The position numbers and the translations under genes are program-made. Shown one piece after another: positions 1 through 7,005 of a stretch of 64,000 bases of DNA (position 1 is the stretch's first letter; each line of letters begins with the position of its first letter). The notes under the pieces were generated by a model. It was given only the letters and a program-made list of their open reading frames with translations, ran no database searches and was not told the DNA's origin. Origin of the DNA: Bradyrhizobium barranii subsp. barranii (GTDB lineage Bacteria; Pseudomonadota; Alphaproteobacteria; Rhizobiales; Xanthobacteraceae); NCBI RefSeq assembly GCF_017565645.3, contig NZ_CP086136.1, positions 5,067,501-5,131,500 on the forward strand, written 5' to 3'.

Positions 1-603
1 GAAAATCTCAACCTCGTCGTGGGTCTTGAGATATTGCAGCTTCAGCTTGATCTGCTCGGGCTTCAACCCGGTGTCGCGCGGCAGGGTGTCGATGTTCGTC
101 CAGCGGTCATGCGCGAGGTACTCGACCAGCTTGATGCTGCGCGACGAGGCTGGTGCCAGTTTGACCTCCACGGGTTTCGGCACGTAGGTCGAGATCGTGT
201 CGCGCACGCCCGTGACGATCTTGACGAGGCGCACGACCAGCTCGGCGAGGTCGGCCATCTCGCCACGCATCGCGGCGACCTGATCGGGGATCGGCAGCAC
301 CTCGACCGGCAGCGACAGCGCCTGCTCGACCTTCAGCTTCTCGGGCTTCTTCGGTTTGTCGGTGGACATCTTCAGCGAAACATTGTCGGCGCGTAACAGG
401 CGGCGCACGTCCGCCCGTGTATTCATGCGTGAGCGCCAGTCACTGGTCGTCTTCGCAACGACAATCTTGCGCACCTCCTTCTCGGGGACGACCTGCCACG
501 CGATCTCGATGTGGCCGCCGTTGGTGTCGCGTAGTTGCGGCCGGATGCCGTGCGCCTTCAGCTCGTTGATTGCGACCTCGGTGAGTTCGTTCTGATAGGC
601 CAT
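1..603 (-). CDS. Hypothetical protein of the integrated element, cut by the left edge
   Basis: The frame is open from an ATG at 603 to the left edge with no stop, so about 201 residues are visible and the C-terminus lies outside the window. GAGG lies about ten bases before the ATG. I do not recognise the family. The protein is hydrophilic, with no signal peptide or membrane segment. The last visible 40 residues (from LVEYLAHDRW to KTHDEVEIF) have the helix-helix-strand pattern of a small winged-helix DNA-binding domain, which is inference only. It starts 17 bases after the stop of the XRE gene at 620 and is the last visible member of a minus-strand run of small genes beginning near 2825. Confidence 0.65.
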   Translation of the reverse strand, partial: MAYQNELTEVAINELKAHGIRPQLRDTNGGHIEIAWQVVPEKEVRKIVVAKTTSDWRSRMNTRADVRRLLRADNVSLKMSTDKPKKPEKLKVEQALSLPVEVLPIPDQVAAMRGEMADLAELVVRLVKIVTGVRDTISTYVPKPVEVKLAPASSRSIKLVEYLAHDRWTNIDTLPRDTGLKPEQIKLKLQYLKTHDEVEIF

Positions 604-619
604 GGTTCTCATTCCTCGT

Positions 620-967
620 TCAGGACTGGTAGAGAAGGTGCTGGTGCCGACGCGCCGCCTCGAAGCGTTCGAGGTTCATCAGCTGCGTGCGGAAGTGGTC
701 TGACAGGTTGCCGGTCTTGCCGAACCAGAGCCACTCGATGCTCATGCCGGGGATGCGGTCCATGAGCTGCAGCGCCATCGCGCGGCCCATCGGATAACCC
801 TGCTCGTAATTGTTCCAGCGTGCTGTGCTGACGCCGACGCGGCGGGCGAAGTCTTTCTGGTTCTCGCCGCTGACCATCTCGCGCAGGAGGCGCAGGCGGC
901 GGACATAGGCCTCGGTGCCGAACCCGAGAGCCTCGTCGTTCTGCTTGCGGCGCGGCAGCGTGCCCAT
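620..967 (-). CDS. XRE-family helix-turn-helix protein
   Basis: A 115-residue protein. Residues about 24-80 form a Cro/CI-type helix-turn-helix: a scaffold helix (VRRLRLLREMVSG), then NQKDFARRVGVS as helices 2-3 and TARWNNYEQGYPM as the recognition helix region. The C-terminal tail is charged and has no recognisable domain, so this is probably a small DNA-binding regulator of the surrounding element. It is one of two XRE proteins in this 3-kb run (the other is at 2442-2825), a density typical of prophage or integrative-element control regions. The DNA target and effect are not visible. Confidence 0.8.
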   Translation of the reverse strand: MGTLPRRKQNDEALGFGTEAYVRRLRLLREMVSGENQKDFARRVGVSTARWNNYEQGYPMGRAMALQLMDRIPGMSIEWLWFGKTGNLSDHFRTQLMNLERFEAARRHQHLLYQS

Positions 968-998
968 CAGGCATCCTTGGTCTGCGGCAGGAGCGGGC

Positions 999-1322
999 TC
1001 ATGACTTGCCCCGGATCAGGAGACGCATCGCGTCTTGCCCCTCGGGGCTCTTGGCCCATTCGTCGCTCTCCTCGGCCGAGGCGTCGAAATCCCCGTTCAT
1101 CGCGCGGTCGCGCAACACGACGATCTCGCGGAAGCGGGTGGCGTCGTTCGCTTTTCCGGCGTCATCAGCCGCCAGGGCGAGATCATGCATGAGCTGAATC
1201 TCGGGCAGATCGAGCGGCGACAGGAAATCGTGGTAATAGCCCCTCGCGGCCTTGTCGGCCATCTTGGCGAGACCAACTTCGCGCAGCGCTGCCGCCAGCT
1301 TGTCCTTGGTGTGCTCAGTCAT
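999..1322 (-). CDS. Hypothetical protein, element cargo
   Basis: A 107-residue acidic protein starting MTEHTKDKLAAALREVGLAK. I chose the ATG at 1322 because longer versions of the frame begin in low-quality sequence overlapping the AraC-type gene upstream. It appears fully helical, without signal peptide, membrane segment or cysteines. The N-terminus (LREVGLAKMADKAARGYYHDFLSPL) resembles small phage-associated proteins seen in rhizobial prophages, but I cannot name a family. It lies 31 bases upstream of the XRE gene and 16 bases downstream of the AraC-type gene, consistent with one transcript. Confidence 0.65.
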   Translation of the reverse strand: MTEHTKDKLAAALREVGLAKMADKAARGYYHDFLSPLDLPEIQLMHDLALAADDAGKANDATRFREIVVLRDRAMNGDFDASAEESDEWAKSPEGQDAMRLLIRGKS

Positions 1323-1338
1323 GTGCGTGCTCCGTGTT

Positions 1339-1680
1339 CTAGCGTTTCGCCCGGCGCAGGGTGACCGAAGGGAGTTCACCAAATTCGTCTTTGTAGTAGT
1401 TGGTAAAATCCGGTGCCCGCCTGAAGCCGTATTTGCGCGCGGCGTCTTGGACGAAGACATCGCCGGTCTGGATCATCTTGCGCGCCGCACGTAGGCGGTA
1501 GGCGCGCGCCGCTTCGATGGGCGATCTGTCGTAGCGTTCGACGAAGATGTGGAGCAGCGCGCACCGGTTCAGCTTGAACACGCGGCACAGATACTTGATC
1601 GAGGTGGGTTTGGTGATGCGCTCGGCCAGATGCTGGTCGATCTGCTTTGCCAGTTTGCGGTTCTTCTTAGGCTCGTTCAT
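1339..1680 (-). CDS. Stand-alone AraC-type DNA-binding domain protein
   Basis: 113 residues, almost only an AraC/XylS C-terminal domain. Residues about 25-46 (ITKPTSIKYLCRVFKLNRC) form the first helix-turn-helix and about 74-105 (DVFVQDAARKYGFRRAPDF, then FTNYYKDEFG) the second, with the usual PEFF-like aromatic pattern replaced by DFTNYYKDEFG. No effector-binding N-terminal domain is present, so activity is probably constitutive or set by expression level. Family members of this length occur in mobile elements. It sits in the minus-strand run of element genes. The target is unknown. Confidence 0.75.
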   Translation of the reverse strand: MNEPKKNRKLAKQIDQHLAERITKPTSIKYLCRVFKLNRCALLHIFVERYDRSPIEAARAYRLRAARKMIQTGDVFVQDAARKYGFRRAPDFTNYYKDEFGELPSVTLRRAKR

Positions 1681-1707
1681 TATTATTCCCCTGTTGTTTG
1701 CGAGATG

Positions 1708-2001
1708 TCACAGCCACGTCTCCACGATCTTGGCGTCGTCCTGGGGGGAGCGGCGCAGGCAAGTGAGACCGGCCATGCGCAGCATCATGCGCAGGCTGGT
1801 TAGCGTGCTGGCGGTGATCCAGTTGTTGGTCGGCCCGCTTTCGCCCTTCATCACGACGTGGCAGCGCGCGACGAATTTGTCGGGGATGTCGGTCGGGTGG
1901 TCGTACACAGTCCACATCGGCAACATGCCTTGCGCTACGGCTTCCTGCTGAATCGTCATCACGTAGATGATCGGGTCGTCATTCTGGTGCTGTTCGGACA
2001 A
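1708..2001 (-). CDS. Small conserved hypothetical protein (MWTVYDHP type)
   Basis: About 97 residues from a TTG at 2001, which overlaps the end of the upstream membrane-protein gene by 23 bases and has a GGAGGAGG stretch about 12 bases upstream. The in-frame ATG at 1959 is the alternative but lacks a ribosome-binding site. The core MWTVYDHPTDIPDKFVAR and the end DAKIVETWL match a small cytoplasmic family I know from alphaproteobacterial phages and chromosomes, with no assigned function. Tight coupling to its neighbours argues for joint expression. Start position is uncertain. Confidence 0.6.
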   Translation of the reverse strand: MSEQHQNDDPIIYVMTIQQEAVAQGMLPMWTVYDHPTDIPDKFVARCHVVMKGESGPTNNWITASTLTSLRMMLRMAGLTCLRRSPQDDAKIVETWL

Positions 2002-2188
2002 GGCTGTTGCGCTCCTCCTCCAGAACCCAGTCGTTGAGCACGCGCTGCTGGTCGATGAACCCGTGGAGCGCAATCGTCATCAGCCGCATGACCATGATGT
2101 GGCGCGCCATCGTGATGATGTTCGCCAGCAGCACGAAGCTGACGAACAGCATCAGCACGATGAACCACATGGTCACGGTCTCGCTCAT
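1979..2188 (-). CDS. Small single-pass membrane protein
   Basis: 69 residues with one strongly hydrophobic helix at about residues 6-30 (TMWFIVLMLFVSFVLLANII) and a charged cytoplasmic tail rich in Arg and Glu. Its ATG at 2188 overlaps the stop of the 2188-2445 gene by one base (TGATG), a classic translational-coupling arrangement. No family recognised. In a phage-like context a small single-pass protein could be an accessory lysis or superinfection protein, but nothing in the sequence shows this. Confidence 0.6.
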   Translation of the reverse strand: MSETVTMWFIVLMLFVSFVLLANIITMARHIMVMRLMTIALHGFIDQQRVLNDWVLEEERNSLVRTAPE

Positions 2189-2445
2189 CAGTGCTTCCCC
2201 GCGATGAACACGATCTCGTCCGGTGAGCAGAATCGCAGCATGCGGATGTTGACACCGTTCTCGGTCGCGATCTCGCGTGCGTGCTCGACCATCATTTCGG
2301 CGATATGGCGCTTCGCCGCCATCAGCGGCATGTTCTGCGGGCCGCCCACAACAATTCCGTCGTTGCCCTTGCCGTCGTTCGAAATGAAGACGTACAGCTC
2401 GTTGATCGGCCCCTCGTCGGGCTTCATGCGGACGACGTTGCTCAC
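2188..2445 (-). CDS. Hypothetical protein, element cargo
   Basis: 85 residues from a GTG at 2445 that overlaps the TGA of the XRE gene at 2442-2444 (GTGA overlap), so translation is probably coupled to the regulator. The sequence (ELYVFISNDGKGNDGIVVG, then PLMAAKRHIAEMMVEHARE) suggests a small alpha/beta fold without membrane segment. A related protein type is common in rhizobial prophages and islands. No function can be assigned. Confidence 0.65.
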   Translation of the reverse strand: MSNVVRMKPDEGPINELYVFISNDGKGNDGIVVGGPQNMPLMAAKRHIAEMMVEHAREIATENGVNIRMLRFCSPDEIVFIAGKH

Positions 2446-2825
2446 GCGACCAGCTCCACGATGCCGTTGAGCAGCTTCAGCACGAGCGGGCGCAGCAGCG
2501 CCGGGATTTGCATGAACACCTGCGCCAGCTTGTAGACCTCGGCGTCGATGATCGCCGCGCTTTCGGTCTTGTCCCAGCCCAGCAGCTGGTGCGGCGTGGT
2601 GTCGAGCGCCTTGCTGAACTGGATCAGCCGGGAGCCGGACATGCGGTTGGTGCCCTTCTCGTACTTCTGTATCTGCTGGAAGGAGAGGCCGAACTGAGTA
2701 GCCAGTTGTTCCTGGCTCATGCCCTTCGCGAGCCGCGCCAGTCGCAGACGCGTACCAAATTCCCGTTCAGTGTCGGCGTTCACTTTTGTCGGGCCCAGCT
2801 TTGCCGCCCGCTTTTTCTTCGCCAC
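2442..2825 (-). CDS. XRE-family transcriptional regulator, first gene of the element operon
   Basis: 127 residues from a GTG at 2825, preceded by AGGAGG (plus-strand 2835-2840) nine bases upstream. A longer in-frame ATG at 2867 would place the operator inside the gene. Residues about 23-77 are a Cro/CI helix-turn-helix (RLRLARLAKGMSQEQLATQF, then GLSFQQIQKYEKGTNRMSGS), followed by a C-terminal helical region ending LRPLVLKLLNGIVELVA that could mediate dimerisation. It heads a tightly packed minus-strand run. A 7-bp-arm inverted repeat (2845-2865) lies directly upstream, suggesting autoregulation as in phage repressors. Confidence 0.8.
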   Translation of the reverse strand: MAKKKRAAKLGPTKVNADTEREFGTRLRLARLAKGMSQEQLATQFGLSFQQIQKYEKGTNRMSGSRLIQFSKALDTTPHQLLGWDKTESAAIIDAEVYKLAQVFMQIPALLRPLVLKLLNGIVELVA

Positions 2826-2844
2826 AGTCCCCGTCCTCCTGTTG

Positions 2845-2865
2845 GTGTCGCGATGTTTGCGACAC
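2845..2865. promoter_or_regulatory. Inverted repeat, probable operator of the XRE gene
   Basis: GTGTCGC (2845-2851), seven-base spacer, GCGACAC (2859-2865): perfect 7-bp arms. It lies 4 bases upstream of the AGGAGG ribosome-binding site of the XRE gene starting at 2825, where a repressor would block transcription of the whole minus-strand run. The regulator assignment is inference from proximity. Confidence 0.55.
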
Positions 2866-3080
2866 AATCGCCTTCTCAGTTTTCAACCGGGGCGCGATTG
2901 TTAATCAACATTCGAATCCCCCCGGAGTCAACAGGGCGTACAGAGTACGACCGAAATGAGGCGAGCGGTACATGTCGCATCGTCTACGGACTATCGCATA
3001 AGGTGCGAAGTAGCGCCGGTCGGAGAACTTCTTCCGCAGAACTCGCGGACACGCAAAAAGATTTTGCTGCATCGCTAAAA

Positions 3081-3494
3081 TCAACTGTCCATTTCGGACA
3101 GGATCGGCGCGATCTCCTTGAAGCCCCTTGCCAGGATCAGTGTGAATATGTCCCGGTGTGGCACCTGCGCCGCGCGATGTGGCTCAAGATAATATCTGCC
3201 CTTGATCCGCTGCAGCAGGCCCTGTTCCCGCAACACTTTGAGCCGTCGCATAACGGACGTGCGCGGCATGCGGAGGCGGACAGCGATCTCGCTGGCGTTC
3301 ATCGGACGACCTTCGGCGTGACCCAGCATCGCAGCAACAGCGACCAACGCGCGGTTGGCATCGGTCTCGCCCGGCTCCTGATCCAGCGGCACCGTGGTGG
3401 CGTGAAACGCCAAGCAAAGGTCGATGAACATTTCCGCCAGCGCACGGCGCGCCTGCGACAGTCTTAGCGGGATCGGCATCTCACGCTCTTGCAC
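3081..3494 (-). CDS. Winged-helix transcriptional regulator
   Basis: 137 residues from a GTG at 3494 (an ATG at 3479 is the alternative; neither has a strong ribosome-binding site). Residues about 62-104 form a winged helix: MNASEIAVRLRMPRTSVMRR is helix 2 to recognition helix, KVLREQGLLQRIKGRYYLEP is helix 4 plus the wing. The N-terminal half is helical and hydrophobic enough for dimerisation. The pattern is closest to MarR/IclR-type domains, but the protein fits no named family clearly. It lies between the XRE operon and the integrase, so it may control excision or integration; this is inference. Confidence 0.7.
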   Translation of the reverse strand: MQEREMPIPLRLSQARRALAEMFIDLCLAFHATTVPLDQEPGETDANRALVAVAAMLGHAEGRPMNASEIAVRLRMPRTSVMRRLKVLREQGLLQRIKGRYYLEPHRAAQVPHRDIFTLILARGFKEIAPILSEMDS

Positions 3495-3764
3495 AGCGCG
3501 GAGGTAGTTGTTCTAAGCGGGCGATCCAGTGACAATGTTGCGAGCGGCTGTTGCGCTGGCACGAACTGCATAGTGGAGCAGGGCGCAGCTATGCCCAGTG
3601 TTGTGCGTACAGCGGGGTCGAGATGCAATTCGCATTAAAGGAAGACAGCAAACGCCGCGCGATTGCTGCTTAAGCAGGCGGCATCACGTTGGATGGCTAG
3701 GACGCGGCTTCATCGCGGCGTTTCGCAATTGTATGGACGCGATCCATACAATCCTGAAAAGAAA
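3495..3764. other. Gene-free stretch next to the integrase, with one strong inverted repeat
   Basis: No convincing gene is present between the winged-helix regulator and the integrase terminator. The notable element is TTGTATGGA (3729-3737), five bases, TCCATACAA (3743-3751): perfect 9-bp arms. It lies 27 bases downstream of the integrase terminator hairpin on the minus strand. It could be an integrase or excisionase binding site or an operator. No tRNA fragment is visible. Confidence 0.4.
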
Positions 3765-3784
3765 GACCCCGCCGTGGCGGGGTC
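3765..3784 (-). terminator. Rho-independent terminator of the integrase gene
   Basis: Minus strand: GACCCCGCC, two-base loop, GGCGGGGTC, then TTTCTTTTC. It begins 24 bases after the integrase stop codon. The stem is perfect. Confidence 0.85.
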
Positions 3785-3808
3785 TGGCTGGTGAGCGATT
3801 GTTGACGT

Positions 3809-5215
3809 TTAGGCGGCCTCGACCAATTGCGGCGCTGACGACAGGCCGAGTATTTCGCGCAGAGCGGCATCGAGGTCGTCGAGTGCCTTGATGCGCGGGT
3901 CAACGATCTGGCGCTCGATGATCTTGACCGGCACGAGATAGTGCCTGCGGGTGACCGGGGCGGCGTTCTTGTCCGGCGCCTTGTGCGTCATCACCTTGCC
4001 GATCTCGGCGTCGCTGTACCCCAACTGCTCAAGGATGCAGGCCCCGGTGCGGCGCAGATCGTGCGGCGACAAGCCTTCGGGCAGGCCGAGATACTGGTTG
4101 ATCCCGATCTGGCTGCGCTCCTTGTCGCGGCATCCGCGACGGCGTGTCATGATTTGGAGTGAACACTGCGCCATGTAGCGCTTGTTGGCGGTGGCGGCCT
4201 TCCTGGACTTCCGGCCGCCGCGCGCTTTCGGGAATGCATACTCCCGCATCGGGTCGCCAATGGAAAAGACCTGACCGAGTATCTCGCGCGCCAGACTGTT
4301 GAGCGGCTGCACGAGGTCGCGCGCCTTGGGCGAGCGACGCCCCTTGGTGACGGCGAGCGGGATCGTCACCGTGTCGGGCCCGATCCCTGCGCGCGGGATC
4401 GCGCAGCATTCCCCGGTGCGCAGCAGTGTCACAAGCGACAGCTTCAGCGCCAGCTTGGTGAGCGGCGAGCCGGGGCAGTTCGGGTCGTCGAGACCGAACC
4501 AGAATTTGCGCAGCTGGTCGGCGGTGAGGACGAGACCATCCTCGATGTCGCCGACTTCGGTCGCGCGGTCGTCACCCCTCAGCGTCGGGACCGGGTTGAC
4601 AGTCACGAAGGCGCGGTCGGGATGCTTGCCCCATGTGAACATGGTGCCAAGCTGTTGCAGGACGTTGTTGGCTTGGGCCGGGTGCTTCTCCGTGACGTAG
4701 CTGCGGTACAGCTCCATGATCTCTTGGCTGGTGATCTCGCTGGCGACCCGGTCGCCCCACCATGCCAGCGGGCGGCTCAGCGCCGAGCGGATGCCGTCGT
4801 GGCTCTCCTTGCGGGGCACGGTGCCCCAGCGGCGCAGCACCGGCTCCTCGCAATAGGCCATGTAGGCGTCGTGCATCTGCCGGAAGGTGCGGCCGGTGGC
4901 GCGGGACAGGACGAGGTCGCGGGCGCGCTCAGCGGTGATGCTCTTCCCGCTCGCGACCAGCCCGGCGAGGGCGGTGGCTTCAGCGCGGGCGCGTGCAATC
5001 GTCCACACCGGATGCTCGCCGATCAGGTGCCACTCGCGCACCGGCTTGCCGGTCTCGGGATGCAGCCGTTTCTTGTTCAGGTACTGGTAGTAGAAGCTGA
5101 ACACCCCGTTGGGGGTGGTGCGCAGCACGAACCCCTTCTGGCCCTTCACGGGGCAGTCGCTGATGCTCTGGCGGGTGTCGGAGGCCTTGAGATGGAGGTC
5201 GGTGATGTACGGCAT
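3809..5215 (-). CDS. Tyrosine-type site-specific integrase
   Basis: 468 residues. Catalyses strand exchange for integration or excision of the element. The C-terminal catalytic domain has the expected residues: Arg266 in LLRTGEC, His385 and Arg388 in SPHDLRRTG, a His at 411 (VMTHK), and the nucleophile Tyr426 in RRHYL. The N-terminal about 100 residues resemble the arm-binding/DUF4102-like domain of P4-type integrases (KGFVLRTTPNGVFSFYYQY, IGEHPVWTIARARAEA), followed by a core-binding SAM-like domain at about 110-215. The length is somewhat above the 390-420 usual for P4 integrases. It ends in a good terminator. It is the rightmost gene of the element, whose remaining genes lie to the left. 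Confidence 0.93.
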   Translation of the reverse strand: MPYITDLHLKASDTRQSISDCPVKGQKGFVLRTTPNGVFSFYYQYLNKKRLHPETGKPVREWHLIGEHPVWTIARARAEATALAGLVASGKSITAERARDLVLSRATGRTFRQMHDAYMAYCEEPVLRRWGTVPRKESHDGIRSALSRPLAWWGDRVASEITSQEIMELYRSYVTEKHPAQANNVLQQLGTMFTWGKHPDRAFVTVNPVPTLRGDDRATEVGDIEDGLVLTADQLRKFWFGLDDPNCPGSPLTKLALKLSLVTLLRTGECCAIPRAGIGPDTVTIPLAVTKGRRSPKARDLVQPLNSLAREILGQVFSIGDPMREYAFPKARGGRKSRKAATANKRYMAQCSLQIMTRRRGCRDKERSQIGINQYLGLPEGLSPHDLRRTGACILEQLGYSDAEIGKVMTHKAPDKNAAPVTRRHYLVPVKIIERQIVDPRIKALDDLDAALREILGLSSAPQLVEAA

Positions 5216-5318
5216 TTGCCCCTCAAAGTTGATAGGTTGGAGCGTAGCCCCGGCTAACCGACTCGCCGGAAAAGTGGGGCCAACGCTTGAAAACGTGGCC
5301 CGGAGTGTTTGCCAAAAA

Positions 5319-5335
5319 CCCTTATTTTGTAAGGG
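5319..5335. repeat. Short inverted repeat, possible integrase site
   Basis: CCCTTA (5319-5324), five bases, TAAGGG (5330-5335), in an AT-richer stretch upstream of the integrase start and before the first chromosomal gene. This is where the right attachment site should lie. Assignment as attL/attR core is inference; the matching copy would be outside the window. Confidence 0.3.
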
Positions 5336-5453
5336 CTTCCATCTTTTCTTTACCGAGCCACAATTCCATCATAGAGCTGGCTCCCAATGCGATAGCTGGT
5401 ATAGAGTCTCCGGACGGGGGTTGGGCCCCTCCGGGGGTTGATTTGGGGATCTG

Positions 5454-6506
5454 ATGGTTTCCGACCGCGCAAGCGCCGAAAGGCTGTTGTCGCGCCGCCG
5501 TATTGGGCGAGCGGAGACGATACTGCTATCTTTGGCAGCCGTCGCGCTGGCACTGGGGGCGGCCGCCTGGGTCGCAGACATGGGCGATTCGACGCCGCTG
5601 GTCACCGCCTCACTGCCTCCGGCCACCGCACTGCCTCCGGCCAATGGCCCTTCGTTTGACGACCGTTTCGCTTCGGCAGCCAGCAGCCCGCCAACCCGTG
5701 ACTTCGGCCTGCGGACGCTGGAGCGCTCCGCGGTGAGCGCGGTCCAGCTCAAGCTGCGCGACGCCAAGGCGATGCTGGCCCAAAAACTCCAGGGCGACGA
5801 CTGGCGCTCGACCCTGACCGGCTCGACCCTGACCGATGACGACCGGCACGTGGTTGACGAGACGAGGCCGTCGCAGCGCGCGGACGCCATCCCGGTGCCG
5901 CGCTCGCGCCCGGCCCAGGCAGACCTTGCGTCCCAGATCGCCTCGAGCCAGGCCTATGCCGAGACCAACCCCAGGGTCGACAACCGCAACTTCTTCGAGA
6001 AGTTCACCGACAAGATCAAGCTGGCCTCGCTGACTCCCGGCGACGGCCTGCTCAGCAGGGCGCCTGATCTCGCCGCGCTCGGCTACGATTCACGCACGGC
6101 GGTCTATGACATCAAGGCCAAGGCGCTTTACCTGCCGAGCGGCATCGCGCTGGAAGCGCATTCGGGCATGGGCGCGCTAATGGACGACCCCGACCATGTC
6201 GACCAGCGCATGGTTGGCGCGACCCCGCCGGCGACCTACGATTTGAAGCCGCGCGAAAAGCTGTTCCACGGCGTCCGCGCCCTGCGCTTGACGCCGACTG
6301 ACGGCACCAGTGCGCTCGGCCGCGTCGGCCTGCTCACCCACAACTACATGCTCGGGCCACGCGGCGACTCCAATGGCTGCGTCTCGATCAAGGACTATGA
6401 TCGCTTCCTGAAGGCCTGGGACAATGGCGAGTTCAACCGCCTGGTCGTCGTGCCGAACCTGCGCGGATCGGCGACCGCCTCGCAGCGGGCGAGCACCGAC
6501 TCCTGA
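5454..6506 (+). CDS. Membrane-anchored DUF2778/Tlde1-domain protein (L,D-transpeptidase-like)
   Basis: 350 residues. A hydrophobic helix at about 22-42 anchors it in the inner membrane, followed by a long Pro/Ala/Ser linker. Residues about 205-335 form the DUF2778 (Tlde1) domain, with His296 in THNYMLG and Cys309 in GPRGDSNGCVS as the probable catalytic pair, and AHSGMG at 235-240. Family knowledge: the fold is an L,D-transpeptidase/carboxypeptidase acting on peptidoglycan peptides. Some members are type VI effectors, but rhizobial chromosomes carry many membrane-anchored paralogues without secretion genes. No T6SS gene is near here, so a housekeeping wall function is more likely. A GC-rich hairpin (5410-5434) lies just upstream. 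Confidence 0.85.
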   Translation: MVSDRASAERLLSRRRIGRAETILLSLAAVALALGAAAWVADMGDSTPLVTASLPPATALPPANGPSFDDRFASAASSPPTRDFGLRTLERSAVSAVQLKLRDAKAMLAQKLQGDDWRSTLTGSTLTDDDRHVVDETRPSQRADAIPVPRSRPAQADLASQIASSQAYAETNPRVDNRNFFEKFTDKIKLASLTPGDGLLSRAPDLAALGYDSRTAVYDIKAKALYLPSGIALEAHSGMGALMDDPDHVDQRMVGATPPATYDLKPREKLFHGVRALRLTPTDGTSALGRVGLLTHNYMLGPRGDSNGCVSIKDYDRFLKAWDNGEFNRLVVVPNLRGSATASQRASTDS

Positions 6507-6570
6507 TATTTGCTGGACGGCGGGGCTGCCGTTTCCCCTTCGTTAAGCCGACCTCGTCCAGAAGCAGCCC

Positions 6571-6828
6571 ATGAGTGATCCCCAGAGTTCCGAGACCCCG
6601 CTGCGTACGACGTTCAAGATCAAGCTGAACGGCGACACGCTGGCGATTGCGACCGTCGGCCAGGCCTATCAATTCCTCACCAACTTCAAATCGGTCGAGT
6701 GGATGGAATTCCGCTCGCTCCATGAAGAGGCGGTCGCGGCGCTCGAAGGCGCCGCCGACAACGCCATGCTCGCGGTGCAGGCGACCAACGCCGTGCGCGC
6801 GCTGTTCGTGAGTGCGAAGCTGCTCTGA
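6571..6828 (+). CDS. DUF982-type small protein
   Basis: 85 residues. The pattern of a short beta strand (FKIKLNGDTLAIATVGQAYQ), then LTNFKS and a helical C-terminus (HEEAVAALEGAADNAMLAV, ATNAVRALFVSAKLL) fits the DUF982 family found mostly in Hyphomicrobiales, where function is unknown. No signal peptide or membrane segment. It is a single gene between the Tlde1 protein and the TRAP binding protein, followed by a divergent copy of the palindromic repeat (6851-6885). Confidence 0.7.
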   Translation: MSDPQSSETPLRTTFKIKLNGDTLAIATVGQAYQFLTNFKSVEWMEFRSLHEEAVAALEGAADNAMLAVQATNAVRALFVSAKLL

Positions 6829-6850
6829 GCGGCCCTTCAATGCGCTCTCG

Positions 6851-6885
6851 TCGCCCGGATTGCGCTGCGCTCCGTCCGGGCTATG
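6851..6885. repeat. Partial copy of the GTAGCCCGGAT palindromic repeat
   Basis: One inverted unit: CGCCCGGATTGCGCTGCG with CTCCGTCCGGGCTATGG. It matches the right half of the complete copies at 8138-8222, 14576-14662 and 33135-33218. Confidence 0.7.
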
Positions 6886-7005
6886 GACGCCAGCAGGCCT
6901 TCCGCTCCCAGCTTGAACTCCGCTATAGGAACGGGCAAACGGTCCGCGAAGACCGTGGCCAGACGCCGATATGTTTGAAACTTACTTCCAGGGAGAGACC
7001 CCAAC

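Noticed and set aside
2880..2920. TTAATCAACA near 2900 as a CtrA box
   Set aside because: Only one TTAA half-site; no second half at seven-base spacing.
5310..5453. tRNA or tmRNA fragment as attachment site
   Set aside because: No T-arm consensus, CCA end or cloverleaf pairing could be found; only short inverted repeats are present.
5454..6506. Tlde1-domain protein as a type VI secretion toxin
   Set aside because: It has an N-terminal membrane anchor and long linker and no T6SS, immunity or chaperone gene nearby, so a chromosomal wall enzyme is more likely.
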